64,000 nt of DNA from Cecembia calidifontis (GCF_004216715.1 NZ_SGXG01000001.1:310001-374000); one strand, 5' to 3'. Shown: positions 24,850 to 34,632, counted from the stretch's first letter. The notes: a model not told the origin generated them from the sequence alone. A program made the numbers and translations.

Positions 24850-27249
24850 CTAAAATTTTAAAGCATAACTCAATGTTGGAAGCGGAACTCCTAAAATGGC
24901 TAAGCGGTAAGCTTGCGGTGGAGAACCTGGCTGATCTGCAAAGAATATGGAAAATGGATTTTTTCGCCCATAAACATTCATGACTGAAAAAGTCCAGTCA
25001 CCATCAAAGAATTTCCCTTCACCCTGAAACTTGAAATTCAAAGAAAGATCCAACCTATGGAAATCAGGTATTCTTTGGAGATTCCTTTGATTGAAGTAAG
25101 CCAATGAGTTTCCCGCAAAGTCAAACTTAGCCTCCGGGAAGGTAACTGGACGGCCCGTGCTGTAAGAAAAAGTTCCTGACAAGGAAGTAAAAGAGCTTAA
25201 TTTATAATTACCGATCAAAGTCAGGTCATGGGGCTTATCAAAATTGGCAGGAAACCAGTTCCCATCATTGATAATTTCCTCTTCAAATGGAGTAATGACC
25301 CTCCTCAAAGCCCTGGAATAGGTATAACTCGCCCATCCCGTCAATCTTCCCAGATTCTTTTTTGCATAAATTTCTAAGCCGTAGGCTTGACCTTGTCCGG
25401 GAATAATTTCAGTCTCTAAATGGTTTTGCAAAAGTAACCTTGCCCCATCTTTATATTCCACCACATTTTGAATGTCTTTGTAATACACTTCAACCGATGT
25501 CTCAAAAATATTACCCTTGAAGTTTTTATAGATTCCTAGGGAATACTGATCCACAATCTGCGGTCTTAGGAATTGGTCACTCAGTTTCCAAACATCCGTA
25601 GGAGCAATAGTAGCAGTATTGGAAATCAAATGAATAAACTGGTACATTTTATTGTATCCGGCTTTGATAGAGGTTTTGCTATCCAAAGAATACCTCATGG
25701 AGACACGAGGTCCCCAACCATCATAGGATTGGATCACCTCACCATCCGAGTAGGATCTTTCACTTATCACGTTTCCAGCGTCTAATGGAAGGTTTTCGCG
25801 GTATTCCCTTACTGTCCTTGGTCCATAATATTGGTAAAGGTCATACCGTAGTCCATACGAAAACCCGAACTTTTCGCCTATTTCCAGTTCGTGCTGGAAA
25901 AAGAGCCCACTTTCCCTTCCGTACTCATTCTGAACTTTCTGAGGAAGCACGCTGGATTCCCCATTGGGATCAGGGATCAATTCCCCTGGCTGTATGGTAA
26001 TATTTTTAGTATCCCCTCCTACATTAATCCTATTCCTTTCTCCCAACTTATAAGTGAAATTAAAGCGTACACCGGTGTCCACAATACCGGACTTAAGGTC
26101 AAAATTATTGATGCCGGATTGATTGAAAATGGAAAAATCATAAAGGGTATAAAAACCAATCAGGTCGACACTGGCCCTCTCTCCAAAATTGCCCTTATAT
26201 TGGACAGAGTGGCTTTGGTTTGTCCAGGAAATAGTGGTATCCGATGCCAGGGCAAAATCATCGTAGCTTCTGTAAAAGCTGTAAGTTAGGTTATGGTTTT
26301 CATTGATTTCACCATATAGAATGGCATTGACATCATTGAAATTTGCCTGACTGGTCCTTAGCTCCGGATTTTTCAAAGAATTAAGCAACCAATTGATGTA
26401 AGACCCACGGAATCCCACCTGGGCAGACAAAACATCTTTTACAATAGGCCCGTTGATGGAGGCTTTTCCCGATACAGTTCCCACCATCATATCACCACCC
26501 CATCGGGTCAAGCTGCCTGATTTTGGGGCAATATCAAGAATGGAAGAACCCCTACCTCCAAATCTACTGGGGATGATTGCCTTATAAAGGGTAAAGTCAT
26601 TGACAATATCCGGATTGAAGGCAGTAAATAAACCAAACATGTGGGAAGGGTTATATACGGGTGCACCGGCAAACATGATCAGGTTTTGGTCAGCCCCTCC
26701 TCCGCGGACATTCAATCCGGAAGAGGCTTCTCCGACCTGGCTTACCCCAGGTAAGGTCGCAATGGAACGGATGATATCTACCTCTCCCAAAAATGGAGGC
26801 AATTCCTTCAAAGTATTCATACTGATGCTGATTGCTCCCATATCCGTACTCCGGATATTTTTCTCAGGATCTCTTCCGAAAATAACTACGTCATCCAAAG
26901 TGAAATCTTCCTGGATCATGGTGAGGTTGATCCTTCCCTCTCCTACTGCAACAATAGGGTAGATTACTGTCTCGTATCCTACATACCTGAATTCCAAGGT
27001 ATATTCAGCTCTATCCAGGACAAGAAAGAAATTCCCATTGGCATTCGTGATCTCTGTTTTATTGGTTTCCCGCACGGTGACCGTAGCTCCTACCAAAGCT
27101 TCCCCTGTGATCTGATCGGTGATCCTACCGGAAATCCGCAGGTTTTTTAGCTCCCCTATATCACGGCCCACTACTGTTCTGGTTTGGGAATATACCAAAC
27201 CGGTAAAACAGAGGGTAAAAAATAGCATCAAGAGTATATGTTTCTTCAT
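24850..27249 (-). CDS. TonB-dependent outer-membrane receptor with CarboxypepD_reg domain
   Basis: A protein of about 799 residues. Signal peptide MKKHILLMLFFTLCFTGLVY, then a carboxypeptidase-regulatory-like domain (SGRITDQITGEALVGATV, then VGYETVIYPI), a plug domain (GAISISMNTLKELPPFLGEV, DIIRSIATLPGV, LNVRGGGADQNLI) and a 22-strand barrel ending in LSYALKF with terminal Phe. It imports an unknown ligand using TonB energy. Two adjacent ATGs (27255 and 27249) are possible. It lies in a three-gene operon after an IPT/kelch lipoprotein and before a DUF4249 lipoprotein. No SusD gene is present, so it is not a classical glycan PUL. Confidence 0.93.
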   Translation of the reverse strand: MKKHILLMLFFTLCFTGLVYSQTRTVVGRDIGELKNLRISGRITDQITGEALVGATVTVRETNKTEITNANGNFFLVLDRAEYTLEFRYVGYETVIYPIVAVGEGRINLTMIQEDFTLDDVVIFGRDPEKNIRSTDMGAISISMNTLKELPPFLGEVDIIRSIATLPGVSQVGEASSGLNVRGGGADQNLIMFAGAPVYNPSHMFGLFTAFNPDIVNDFTLYKAIIPSRFGGRGSSILDIAPKSGSLTRWGGDMMVGTVSGKASINGPIVKDVLSAQVGFRGSYINWLLNSLKNPELRTSQANFNDVNAILYGEINENHNLTYSFYRSYDDFALASDTTISWTNQSHSVQYKGNFGERASVDLIGFYTLYDFSIFNQSGINNFDLKSGIVDTGVRFNFTYKLGERNRINVGGDTKNITIQPGELIPDPNGESSVLPQKVQNEYGRESGLFFQHELEIGEKFGFSYGLRYDLYQYYGPRTVREYRENLPLDAGNVISERSYSDGEVIQSYDGWGPRVSMRYSLDSKTSIKAGYNKMYQFIHLISNTATIAPTDVWKLSDQFLRPQIVDQYSLGIYKNFKGNIFETSVEVYYKDIQNVVEYKDGARLLLQNHLETEIIPGQGQAYGLEIYAKKNLGRLTGWASYTYSRALRRVITPFEEEIINDGNWFPANFDKPHDLTLIGNYKLSSFTSLSGTFSYSTGRPVTFPEAKFDFAGNSLAYFNQRNLQRIPDFHRLDLSLNFKFQGEGKFFDGDWTFSVMNVYGRKNPFSIFFADQPGSPPQAYRLAILGVPLPTLSYALKF

Positions 27250-27259
27250 AATCATTCTT

Positions 27260-28735
27260 TTAAAAACCTAAAGGATCGAAAACCCAGAATTCGGACGGGA
27301 CTCCCTGAATCTGTAATTCGGCACTTCTGAGTACATAAATCAACCCATCATGCACATAAGTAGCTTCGTTTCTGAATGTCGTGGAGCCACCAAAATCATT
27401 TTTCCTTATCCACTCAAAATTATTCAGGTCCAGTTCCCACATCTGAACCGACCTGTTTCCAAGACCAACATAAGCTTTCTGTCCCACTACTGCTCCGATG
27501 CCTGTGCCATTACCAATTTCTCCGGGATAAACACCAACAGTCTCCCAGCTATTGGACGTGGTATTGTAGGCTACTAATTCCCGGTTGTCGGGATTGATAA
27601 TGAATTGTCTGTCTTGATAGGTAAAGCTGATCAAATTCCTATTGATTGCAAATGGAGCCTGGCCCAATAAGTTCCAGGTTTGGCTGCTAGGATTGTAGCG
27701 GTATACCAAGGAAGCAGATGTAAAAGTGGGCGGTTCTACACTGCCGATCACATAAAGTTGATTATTGATTTCAAAGGCAAGACCATTTACTGTGAAAAAA
27801 GGTAAATCAGGCAGCTTAACAAATGTCCCGTTTTGGAGTCTGAAAAAATCCCTGGAAAATTCAGGAAAGGCTACTGAGGTCCTTCCTCCTCCAAAATACG
27901 TCTTGCTGGTGAACCCTCTCCAGATAGATTGTGCGGGAACTGAGATTTGTTCCCAATTGGTACTGCCCACTTGGTACCTCCACATGGTCTGATTGATGGT
28001 CTGACTACGGTCTGAGCCTAATCCTACATAGAAAAGATTTCCTTCCTGCAAATAAACACCATCCTGGATCCTAATGGATGAAGGAAAATTAGCCAATTGG
28101 TTGAATTTCCCGGTTGTATACCTATATATATTGTCAAATACCAATTCTCTGGACTGACTTACTACTCTTATATTGACATCGGGCTGAGAACCCACAGGAG
28201 GAACCCTTACCTGCATCCTGGAATCAAAATCAATAGAAATTACCTGAGCCTTGGATGTCCCAAAGAAAACCTCTGTATCTGAGGTGAAATTTTTACCGTT
28301 AATGGTCACTATGGTCCCCACCGGTCCATTATTGGGAGAAAAGTCAAAAATCTCAGGGGTAAGGGTTTCAAATGGAATAATGTTTCCAAAAATCTGTTCT
28401 CCTCCTATCACAACAAAGGATTTGACAAAATACCTCCTTCCCAACCTTAAGCCCATGGCCTCACCTATAAATCTTCCCGGGGCCTCCCTCTCTCCCAATG
28501 AAATGATTATGGGCTGGGAAAAAGCCTCGTTTTCAGAGATATAAAAACCATGGTCCGTAGCATTGATATTCCTTGTGGTAATTATCCTTCCCGACACTCT
28601 GATTTTTTCTCCGCTGACAAAAAGAATATCCTCAGTTACCAGAGAAGGGCTTACTTCAATTTCTTCCTCGCAGGATGAAAAAAAGACCACAAGAAAAGTC
28701 AACAACAAAAAAACACCAACAAAACTTCTATTCAT
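27260..28735 (-). CDS. IPT/TIG and kelch-repeat lipoprotein
   Basis: A 491-residue lipoprotein (signal VFLLLTFLVVFFSSC). Residues about 30-125 form a beta domain of unclear type (VSGRIITTRNINATDHGFYI). An IPT/TIG domain follows (FDFSPNNGPVGTIVTINGKN, then VFFGTSKAQV). The C-terminal 280 residues carry kelch-type propeller repeats (LAFEINNQLYVIGS, VYRYNPSSQTWNLLG, AYNTTSNSWETVGVYPG, YVGLGNRSVQMWELDLNNFE). It is the first gene of the operon with the TonB receptor, 4-10 bases apart. It is probably surface exposed and involved in recognising the receptor's ligand. Confidence 0.85.
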   Translation of the reverse strand: MNRSFVGVFLLLTFLVVFFSSCEEEIEVSPSLVTEDILFVSGEKIRVSGRIITTRNINATDHGFYISENEAFSQPIIISLGEREAPGRFIGEAMGLRLGRRYFVKSFVVIGGEQIFGNIIPFETLTPEIFDFSPNNGPVGTIVTINGKNFTSDTEVFFGTSKAQVISIDFDSRMQVRVPPVGSQPDVNIRVVSQSRELVFDNIYRYTTGKFNQLANFPSSIRIQDGVYLQEGNLFYVGLGSDRSQTINQTMWRYQVGSTNWEQISVPAQSIWRGFTSKTYFGGGRTSVAFPEFSRDFFRLQNGTFVKLPDLPFFTVNGLAFEINNQLYVIGSVEPPTFTSASLVYRYNPSSQTWNLLGQAPFAINRNLISFTYQDRQFIINPDNRELVAYNTTSNSWETVGVYPGEIGNGTGIGAVVGQKAYVGLGNRSVQMWELDLNNFEWIRKNDFGGSTTFRNEATYVHDGLIYVLRSAELQIQGVPSEFWVFDPLGF

Positions 28736-28828
28736 TACACCTAATAGTTTAAAGCGGGTTTAAATTTAACCGAAATATCCTTCAAAAAAAACGCATAAAA
28801 AGATTTGGACGGAATTTTAACCTATGGT

Positions 28829-29542
28829 TCAGAAAATCAACAGAAATTCCGTCAATAGTCTGGAATAGCCCAAGGAATATGCACCGTTTTCATCTTTAAT
28901 GATCAATTCTTCTGTACGCTTTTCTACGGATTGAAGAGAAAAAACCTGGACTTCCCTATGCGGTTGCTTGGAGGGCCTGTCTTTTACCACTAGCCGCCAT
29001 TCAGGAAACATGTTTTTCACTTTGGCCTTTTCCTCCAGAACTCTCATTTCCTTTGGGGGTAAAATCACCCAAAATTTGCCCTTTTCCTCCAACAGCCTTT
29101 GAACTCCCTCAATCAGATCATCAAAAGGCAGGCTATCATTATGCATGGCAAGGTTCCTCTTGGTATCCATAGATTTGAGATGATTGGGAAAATAGGGAGG
29201 ATTGCTGACAATCAGACCAAACTTTTGGTTGGAATTTCTTGAAAAGGACTGAAAGTCCTGATGCAAAAAAGTTATCCTCTCCTTCCATGGACTACTATTG
29301 GCATTTTCAAGGGCCTGACCAATGGTATCTTTATCCAATTCTACCCCTGTGATGTTCAAATTTCCGAAACGTTGAGCCATCATCAGGGACACAACTCCCG
29401 TTCCCACACCAATTTCCAGCATAGTCTTCGCATTCCCATCCCCTGCCAATGCTCCCAAGATGACCCCATCTGTACCCACTTTCATGGCACACCGGTCTTG
29501 GTGAACTCCAAACTGTTTGAATTGGAAGTAAGATTTAGACAT
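28829..29542 (-). CDS. trmN6: tRNA1(Val) adenine-37 N6-methyltransferase-like
   Basis: A 237-residue SAM-dependent methyltransferase of the TrmN6 (YfiC) group. SAM motif I is MLEIGVGTGVVSLMMAQR and the N6-adenine catalytic motif is SNPPYF; FKQFGVHQDRCAMKVGTDG at the N-terminus is diagnostic of the group. It is the last gene of a minus-strand operon starting at aroQ and lies 23 bases after rnhA. In E. coli the enzyme modifies A37 of tRNA-Val; the same target is assumed. Confidence 0.88.
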   Translation of the reverse strand: MSKSYFQFKQFGVHQDRCAMKVGTDGVILGALAGDGNAKTMLEIGVGTGVVSLMMAQRFGNLNITGVELDKDTIGQALENANSSPWKERITFLHQDFQSFSRNSNQKFGLIVSNPPYFPNHLKSMDTKRNLAMHNDSLPFDDLIEGVQRLLEEKGKFWVILPPKEMRVLEEKAKVKNMFPEWRLVVKDRPSKQPHREVQVFSLQSVEKRTEELIIKDENGAYSLGYSRLLTEFLLIF

Positions 29543-29565
29543 GGCTATTTTAAAATGAGCAAAAA

Positions 29566-30033
29566 CTAAAATAAGGTCCCGTCATTTTGACTTTCATAAG
29601 CCACATCCGGTGGCAGGTTGGGTTTTTCAGCTGCAGCTACCGCCAATTGGTCACAGCGCTCATTTTCAGGATGACCGGCATGGCCTTTTACCCAAATCAA
29701 TTTGGGTTTATATTTCATGTGCAGAGGAATGTATTGTTTCCAAAGATCAGGGTTCTTTTTGTCCTTGAAACCTTTTTTTTGCCAGGACCACAACCAACCT
29801 TTTTCAACTGCATCTACCACATATTTACTATCGGAATAAATTGTCACAGGGATTCCTGTCACTTTGATTTCCTGCAATGCCCTAATGACTGCCAAGAGTT
29901 CCATGCGGTTGTTGGTCGTCATCCGGAATCCTTCCGAAAGCTCCTTTCTATGCTGCTTGTACTGAAGGATAGCCCCATAGCCACCCGGACCCGGATTACC
30001 TTTGGCTGCCCCATCTGTATGAATGATAATCAT
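29566..30033 (-). CDS. rnhA: Ribonuclease HI
   Basis: A 155-residue endonuclease that degrades RNA in RNA-DNA hybrids. The acidic catalytic residues are visible: IHTDGAAKGNPGPGG (Asp), NRMELLAVIRAL (Glu), TIYSDSKYVVD (Asp) and NERCDQLA (Asp), plus the HAGHPEN substrate loop. The length is typical and there is no N-terminal hybrid-binding domain. It sits in the aroQ-to-trmN6 operon. Confidence 0.95.
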   Translation of the reverse strand: MIIIHTDGAAKGNPGPGGYGAILQYKQHRKELSEGFRMTTNNRMELLAVIRALQEIKVTGIPVTIYSDSKYVVDAVEKGWLWSWQKKGFKDKKNPDLWKQYIPLHMKYKPKLIWVKGHAGHPENERCDQLAVAAAEKPNLPPDVAYESQNDGTLF

Positions 30034-30103
30034 GGCACAAAGAAAAAAGATTCCTGAACAAGTCGCTTATACCTGTCCAGGAGTCTTATGATATGGTAAT
30101 ATT

Positions 30104-30688
30104 TTAGAAAATCTCAGAACTACTCAAAGCAGTCTTGAAAATCTTGATAGCAATCGATAAAAGGATAATCCCAAAAATCCTTCTCAGGACATCCAATCCA
30201 GTCTTTCCAAGTTTCCTCTCCAGCCAGTTGGTACTTTTCAATACCAAATACACAATCCCAAGATTAATAATGATACCTATGGCGATATTTAATTGACTAT
30301 ACTCTGATTTCAGGGTCAGAATAGTGGTCAGTGTACCTGCACCGGCAATCAGCGGAAATGCAATCGGCACGATTGATGCAGAGGTGGTGGAAGCCTCAGG
30401 GTCCGGCTTGAACAACTCGATCCCCAAAATCATTTCAGCCCCTAATGCAAAGATGATCAGCGCACCTGCAATGGCAAAATCCTCTACCCCAATACCAAAA
30501 AGGGATAAAATGGATTTTCCCACCAACAGAAACAACAGCATCAGAACCCCTGCCGCTATGGTGGCTTTTCCGGATTGTACATGCCCCACCTTTTTTCTTA
30601 GATTGATAATAATAGGAATGGATCCAAGAATATCGATCACAGAAAACAAAATCAAGGTAACCGAGAAAATCTCTTTAAAGTCAAACAT
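30104..30688 (-). CDS. MarC-family integral membrane protein
   Basis: A 194-residue protein with six predicted membrane helices (for example IFSVTLILFSVIDILGSIPI, GVLMLLFLLVGKSILSLFGI and IIFALGAEMILGI). The ASIVPIAFPLIAGAGTLTTI stretch is the family signature. MarC proteins were once linked to multiple antibiotic resistance, but no transport function is established. The gene ends 70 bases before rnhA and starts 3 bases after the aminotransferase gene. Confidence 0.88.
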   Translation of the reverse strand: MFDFKEIFSVTLILFSVIDILGSIPIIINLRKKVGHVQSGKATIAAGVLMLLFLLVGKSILSLFGIGVEDFAIAGALIIFALGAEMILGIELFKPDPEASTTSASIVPIAFPLIAGAGTLTTILTLKSEYSQLNIAIGIIINLGIVYLVLKSTNWLERKLGKTGLDVLRRIFGIILLSIAIKIFKTALSSSEIF

Positions 30689-30691
30689 GGC

Positions 30692-31747
30692 TTAATACTT
30701 TTTAAGAAAATCCATCAATTTTTCCAGCTCCTGATCTGTAAAGGCAGGAAAATTGGCAATCCTAAAACTGGTGGGCTTTAATGGCCCGTAGCCACTTCCA
30801 AGCTGCATACCTTCTTTCTCTGCGCTTTTTTTGATTTCAGATATAAATTCTTCCTTTCCCGTCACAGCAAGGACTGTACTGCTCCGGGCATCGGGATTTT
30901 GGATCAAAAGTCTCAATTTGGAGGTATGCGCAATAGTATCCTCCAGTTTTCTCATACGCTCCTTGGTCCTTTTATCCACATGCTGGATTTCGGGCATATC
31001 CTGCAAAACCCTGTACAAAAGGTAGATCCCAAGTACATTTGGGGTATAATGGGTCTGGTAATTTTGGGCGTTCTCCAGCATAAAATTCAGGCTGTTGTAC
31101 CGGCCCTTTTCACCCTTATCCTTGGTTTTGGCGATGGCCTTTTGAGAAACCAACAAAATCCCCAATCCGGCAGGAAGTCCGAAGCATTTTTGTACAGAGG
31201 CATACCAGATATCCGCCAGGGTAAAATCCAACTCGATCCCTCCCATGGAAGAAGTGGTATCCACAGCAATCATTTTTTCGGGAAACTTCTTTGCAATGGC
31301 TGCTATCGTCTCATTGGTCACTTGAGTGGCATTGGAAGTTTCGTTTTGGGTAATGGCGATCAGATCGAATTCATCACCTATAATCAATCCCTCCACATCA
31401 ATGGTTTCTTCGGCATCCAGTTTATGCGCAAAGGATTTCGGCTCAATATATTTAGCATAGTCATACCATTTTTTCCCAAATGAACCGGAAAAAATATGAT
31501 AACTCGCTGATTGTACAATAGATTGGGTAATGATCTCCCAATTTTCAGTAGCAGAAGAAGTAAATAAGAGCCTAAATCCTTCCGGCATATGCAGTTTTTC
31601 ACGCATCAAAGTCTCTGTTTCCTGGTACAGGTTCATAAAGACAGCAGAGCGGTGGTTGGCACTGATTATGCCTTGTTGATAAGCATCCAATAGGTACTGG
31701 GGCAGTTTATCGTAAACCTTAGAAGGCCCCGGCGCAAATGTTATCAT
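30692..31747 (-). CDS. Class V PLP-dependent aminotransferase
   Basis: A 351-residue enzyme of the phosphoserine/alanine-glyoxylate aminotransferase fold. The PLP-binding lysine is in WYASVQKCFGLPAGLG; MITFAPGPSKVYDKLP is the family N-terminus, and QNETSNATQV and VDTTSSMGG cover the cofactor phosphate and the Asp. It may act as phosphoserine aminotransferase in serine synthesis, but the specific substrate cannot be fixed. It lies 5 bases after aroQ and 3 bases before marC in the same operon. Confidence 0.85.
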   Translation of the reverse strand: MITFAPGPSKVYDKLPQYLLDAYQQGIISANHRSAVFMNLYQETETLMREKLHMPEGFRLLFTSSATENWEIITQSIVQSASYHIFSGSFGKKWYDYAKYIEPKSFAHKLDAEETIDVEGLIIGDEFDLIAITQNETSNATQVTNETIAAIAKKFPEKMIAVDTTSSMGGIELDFTLADIWYASVQKCFGLPAGLGILLVSQKAIAKTKDKGEKGRYNSLNFMLENAQNYQTHYTPNVLGIYLLYRVLQDMPEIQHVDKRTKERMRKLEDTIAHTSKLRLLIQNPDARSSTVLAVTGKEEFISEIKKSAEKEGMQLGSGYGPLKPTSFRIANFPAFTDQELEKLMDFLKKY

Positions 31748-31752
31748 GGTAA

Positions 31753-32172
31753 TTAACGGTTGAGAAAGTACAAAATACCCAATTCATAGCCTCTGAGGCC
31801 CAATCCAGAGATCATCCCTACACATTCCTTTGAAATGATGCTTTTGTGTCTGAATTCCTCTCTTTTGTAAATATTCGAAATATGGACTTCCAGTACAGGA
31901 GTTTTTACCCCTGCAATGGCATCAGAAATCGCAACGGAAGTATGGGTATAGCCTCCTGCGTTTAAGAGAATGGCATCATAGCTGAATCCCACTTCATGGA
32001 TTTTATTGATGAGCTCGCCTTCGACATTGCTCTGAAAGTAACTGAGCTGCACCTCGGGAAAGCGCGACTTTAGCTGCTGAAAATAGTCCTCAAAGGAGGT
32101 GCTACCGTAAATTTCCGGTTCCCTCTTACCCAGCAAATTAAGATTGGGGCCGTTGATGATGATGATTTTCAA
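31753..32172 (-). CDS. aroQ: Type II 3-dehydroquinate dehydratase
   Basis: A 139-residue shikimate-pathway enzyme that dehydrates 3-dehydroquinate. The active-site Arg and Tyr are in INGPNLNLLGKREPEIYG, and LLNAGGYTHTSVAISDA and EVHISNIYKREEFRHKS hold the Asn, the catalytic His and the substrate Arg. It is the first gene of the operon and divergent from xerD, an arrangement common in Bacteroidota. Confidence 0.95.
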   Translation of the reverse strand: MKIIIINGPNLNLLGKREPEIYGSTSFEDYFQQLKSRFPEVQLSYFQSNVEGELINKIHEVGFSYDAILLNAGGYTHTSVAISDAIAGVKTPVLEVHISNIYKREEFRHKSIISKECVGMISGLGLRGYELGILYFLNR

Positions 32173-32296
32173 AATTTATTCTGGTTGGTGGTTTCGAGGC
32201 ATAAATTTAAGCAAGCTTTTGGTTTGAATACCGAAATTCGTGAATTATCTGAACAGGAAGCTTAAATTTGAAAATTCAAAGAACCCTAACAATTTC

Positions 32297-33199
32297 ATGA
32301 GCAGCTGGTCAAGCCAAATCCGTCAATTTCAGCATTACCTGAAACTCGAAAGGTCTCTCAGTGAAAATTCCATTTTGGCCTATCAACAGGATATGGATAA
32401 GCTAAGCCGCTTCATGGAAAAAAACTTTCCCCAGGTAGGCCCTACAGAAGTACAATTACAGCACCTGAGGTATTTTGTCAATGGCTTGGCGGAACTGGAA
32501 ATCTCCGAATATACGCAGGCACGGATCATCTCGGGCATCAAAGCCTTTTATAAATTTTTGGTCTATGAAGACCGCATTTCCGAAGATCCTGCCCAATTAT
32601 TGGAAGCTCCCAAACTTGGGAGGAAGTTACCGGACACGCTGAGCTACCATGAAATTACCCAAATCCTGGAAAGCATCCCTTTGGGAGAGCCTGAAGGCCA
32701 TAGGAACAGGGCCATGTTGGAAATCCTCTACAGTTCCGGATTGCGGGTATCGGAGCTGATTGACCTTAAAATCGGCAATATATATGAGGATGTAGGTTTT
32801 TTGAGGTTAATCGGGAAAGGGAATAAGGAGCGGCTCGTTCCCATTGGAAGGGATGCATTGAAATACCTGAAAATCTACTTGGAAGAATTCAGGAGGGATA
32901 TACAGACAGCCAAGGGACATGAACAGTTTGTGTTTTTAAACAGAAGGGGGAAAAAACTTTCCCGAGTCATGGTTTTTTTGATCATCAAAAAACAAGTGGA
33001 AGCCATTGGCCTCAAAAAGAATGTCAGTCCACATACCTTCAGACATAGCTTTGCTACCCATCTGATTGAAGGTGGCGCGGACCTGAGGGCGGTTCAGGAA
33101 ATGCTGGGACATGAAAGCATCACCACCACTGAGATTTATACCCACTTGGACAGGGATTACCTTAGACAAGTGCTCAATGAATTTCATCCCAGGAAATAA
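32297..33199 (+). CDS. xerD: Site-specific tyrosine recombinase XerD
   Basis: A 300-residue recombinase that resolves chromosome dimers at dif together with XerC. The N-terminal SAM-like domain covers residues 1-95 (QFQHYLKLERSLSENSILAY) and the catalytic domain has Arg (SSGLRVSELIDLK), Lys (LIGKGNKERLVP), HxxR (PHTFRHSFATHL), His (LGHESITTTEIYTH) and Tyr in that last block. The ATG at 32297 is chosen over a GTG 57 bases upstream. No dif site was identified in the window. Confidence 0.93.
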   Translation: MSSWSSQIRQFQHYLKLERSLSENSILAYQQDMDKLSRFMEKNFPQVGPTEVQLQHLRYFVNGLAELEISEYTQARIISGIKAFYKFLVYEDRISEDPAQLLEAPKLGRKLPDTLSYHEITQILESIPLGEPEGHRNRAMLEILYSSGLRVSELIDLKIGNIYEDVGFLRLIGKGNKERLVPIGRDALKYLKIYLEEFRRDIQTAKGHEQFVFLNRRGKKLSRVMVFLIIKKQVEAIGLKKNVSPHTFRHSFATHLIEGGADLRAVQEMLGHESITTTEIYTHLDRDYLRQVLNEFHPRK

Positions 33200-33313
33200 G
33201 GAGCAGTGAATGTCCCTGATAAAGAGTTACAGATCAAAACAAAAAACTTTTCTCAAATCAAAACTTTTAGTTATATCGGACGTTCAACCAAACACCATGC
33301 AACCTGATCTTTT

Positions 33314-34003
33314 ATGAAAAAAGTTTTTAGCACCGTTTTTATCCTGATCTTCTGTTTTACAATAACGCCTTTCACTTTTGCCCAACTTCAAAAAGGCAAT
33401 TTTATGGTTGGAGGCGGCTTAAATTATGGCATATCAAATACTGAAAGTTTTGACTTAATAGGAACTGAGTCTGAATTAAAATCAAACGTCTTTTTGCTTA
33501 AGCCAAAGCTAGGTTACTTAATTACAGACAATTTGGTGATCGGATTTGAAGGCAGTTATTCAGAATTTTGGCAAAGGGTCAATGTCCAGTCTCCTTCGGA
33601 ATCGACCTCCATTACCGACATTAAAAGTATTGGAGCAGGGGCTTTTATGAGAAAGTTCTTCCCAGTTCAAGATAAATTCGCATTCTTCGGACAATTCAGT
33701 TCCGGCTACCTAAGTAGAAATCAAGAAAATTCCTTGAATCAAAATAACAGTACCCTTGATTTTGCAAGCATTTCCCGGATTTGGGACAATCGTATCAGTG
33801 CTGGCATATCCTTCTTCCCTACCCATTGGATAGCTATAGAATTACAGGTAATTCCAGTGAGTTTTGGAATAGAACGGACGGAAGCTAATGGTTCTAATAC
33901 ACCAGAATGGCGTACCGAAACGTCATCATCATTTTTCAATTTTGATTTGAACACTTCTTCCATTTTTATAGGCGCTAACTTTTTTATCAATAGGAAAAAA
34001 TGA
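33314..34003 (+). CDS. Outer-membrane beta-barrel protein (small porin-like), first copy
   Basis: A 229-residue protein with a signal peptide (VFILIFCFTITPFTFAQ). It then has alternating amphipathic strands (GNFMVGGGLNYGISN, LLKPKLGYLITDNLVIGFEG, GAGAFMRKFFPVQDKFAFFG), ending in SSIFIGANFFINRKK. It resembles general Bacteroidota 8-strand OMP_b-brl families. The stop overlaps the next gene's ATG by 4 bases, and the two proteins share QFQKG/QLQKG, GYL(I/-)..NL..G and F.RKF blocks, so they arose by tandem duplication. The function is unknown. Confidence 0.75.
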   Translation: MKKVFSTVFILIFCFTITPFTFAQLQKGNFMVGGGLNYGISNTESFDLIGTESELKSNVFLLKPKLGYLITDNLVIGFEGSYSEFWQRVNVQSPSESTSITDIKSIGAGAFMRKFFPVQDKFAFFGQFSSGYLSRNQENSLNQNNSTLDFASISRIWDNRISAGISFFPTHWIAIELQVIPVSFGIERTEANGSNTPEWRTETSSSFFNFDLNTSSIFIGANFFINRKK

Positions 34004-34632
34004 AAAAACTTCTACTCTTCCTGATTTTCCTGATGCTTTTCCAAAGCCTTGTCTATGCACAATTCCAAAAAGGGTCAATAATGGCAAGGGGTAATGTTGG
34101 TTATAAGACCACCCATACAGAAAGGAAAAACATCAATCCGCAATTCCCAAATTCAGATAATCGAACAGAGAATATTTGGATTTTGCTTCCCGGTTTGGGT
34201 TATTTCATAAAAGAAAACCTGGCCCTTGGTGCCCAGGGAGGTATGGGAAGAGGCACCAATAGTTATTCCGAGTCTAGAACTGTCACAAGGGATTTTTACG
34301 CAGGCATTTTTCTTAGAAAATTCCTGGTAATGGATGAAAAGTTTTCGTTCATTCTGGAAGGTTATGGGAATAGGGTCTGGGGAAGACCATTTTTTGAAAG
34401 TTCGGGTGGAATGTTCTTCGACAGCAAAGTTGATGGCTGGAATACGGGAATTTCCTTAGGTGTTCACTATATGCTTTCGAAAAAAATTGGCTTGGAATTA
34501 AGGTCGGGTATATTGGAGTACAATACCACAAATACCTATAACTTGATGTCGCAAACCAACATCAGTCAAAGCAGTGAATTTGACCTGAATCTCCTATCCA
34601 ACTTTGGTCTTGGACTGAATTTCTTTTTTTGA
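34000..34632 (+). CDS. Outer-membrane beta-barrel protein (small porin-like), second copy
   Basis: A 210-residue paralogue of the preceding protein: signal LLLFLIFLMLFQSLVYAQ, then strands IMARGNVGYKTTHTER, ILLPGLGYFIKENLALGAQG and AGIFLRKFLVMDEKFSFILE, ending in LGLNFFF with C-terminal Phe. The ATGA overlap shows translational coupling. Both proteins have the barrel-type aromatic terminus expected for BAM insertion. No substrate or partner is suggested by the neighbours. Confidence 0.75.
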   Translation: MKKLLLFLIFLMLFQSLVYAQFQKGSIMARGNVGYKTTHTERKNINPQFPNSDNRTENIWILLPGLGYFIKENLALGAQGGMGRGTNSYSESRTVTRDFYAGIFLRKFLVMDEKFSFILEGYGNRVWGRPFFESSGGMFFDSKVDGWNTGISLGVHYMLSKKIGLELRSGILEYNTTNTYNLMSQTNISQSSEFDLNLLSNFGLGLNFFF

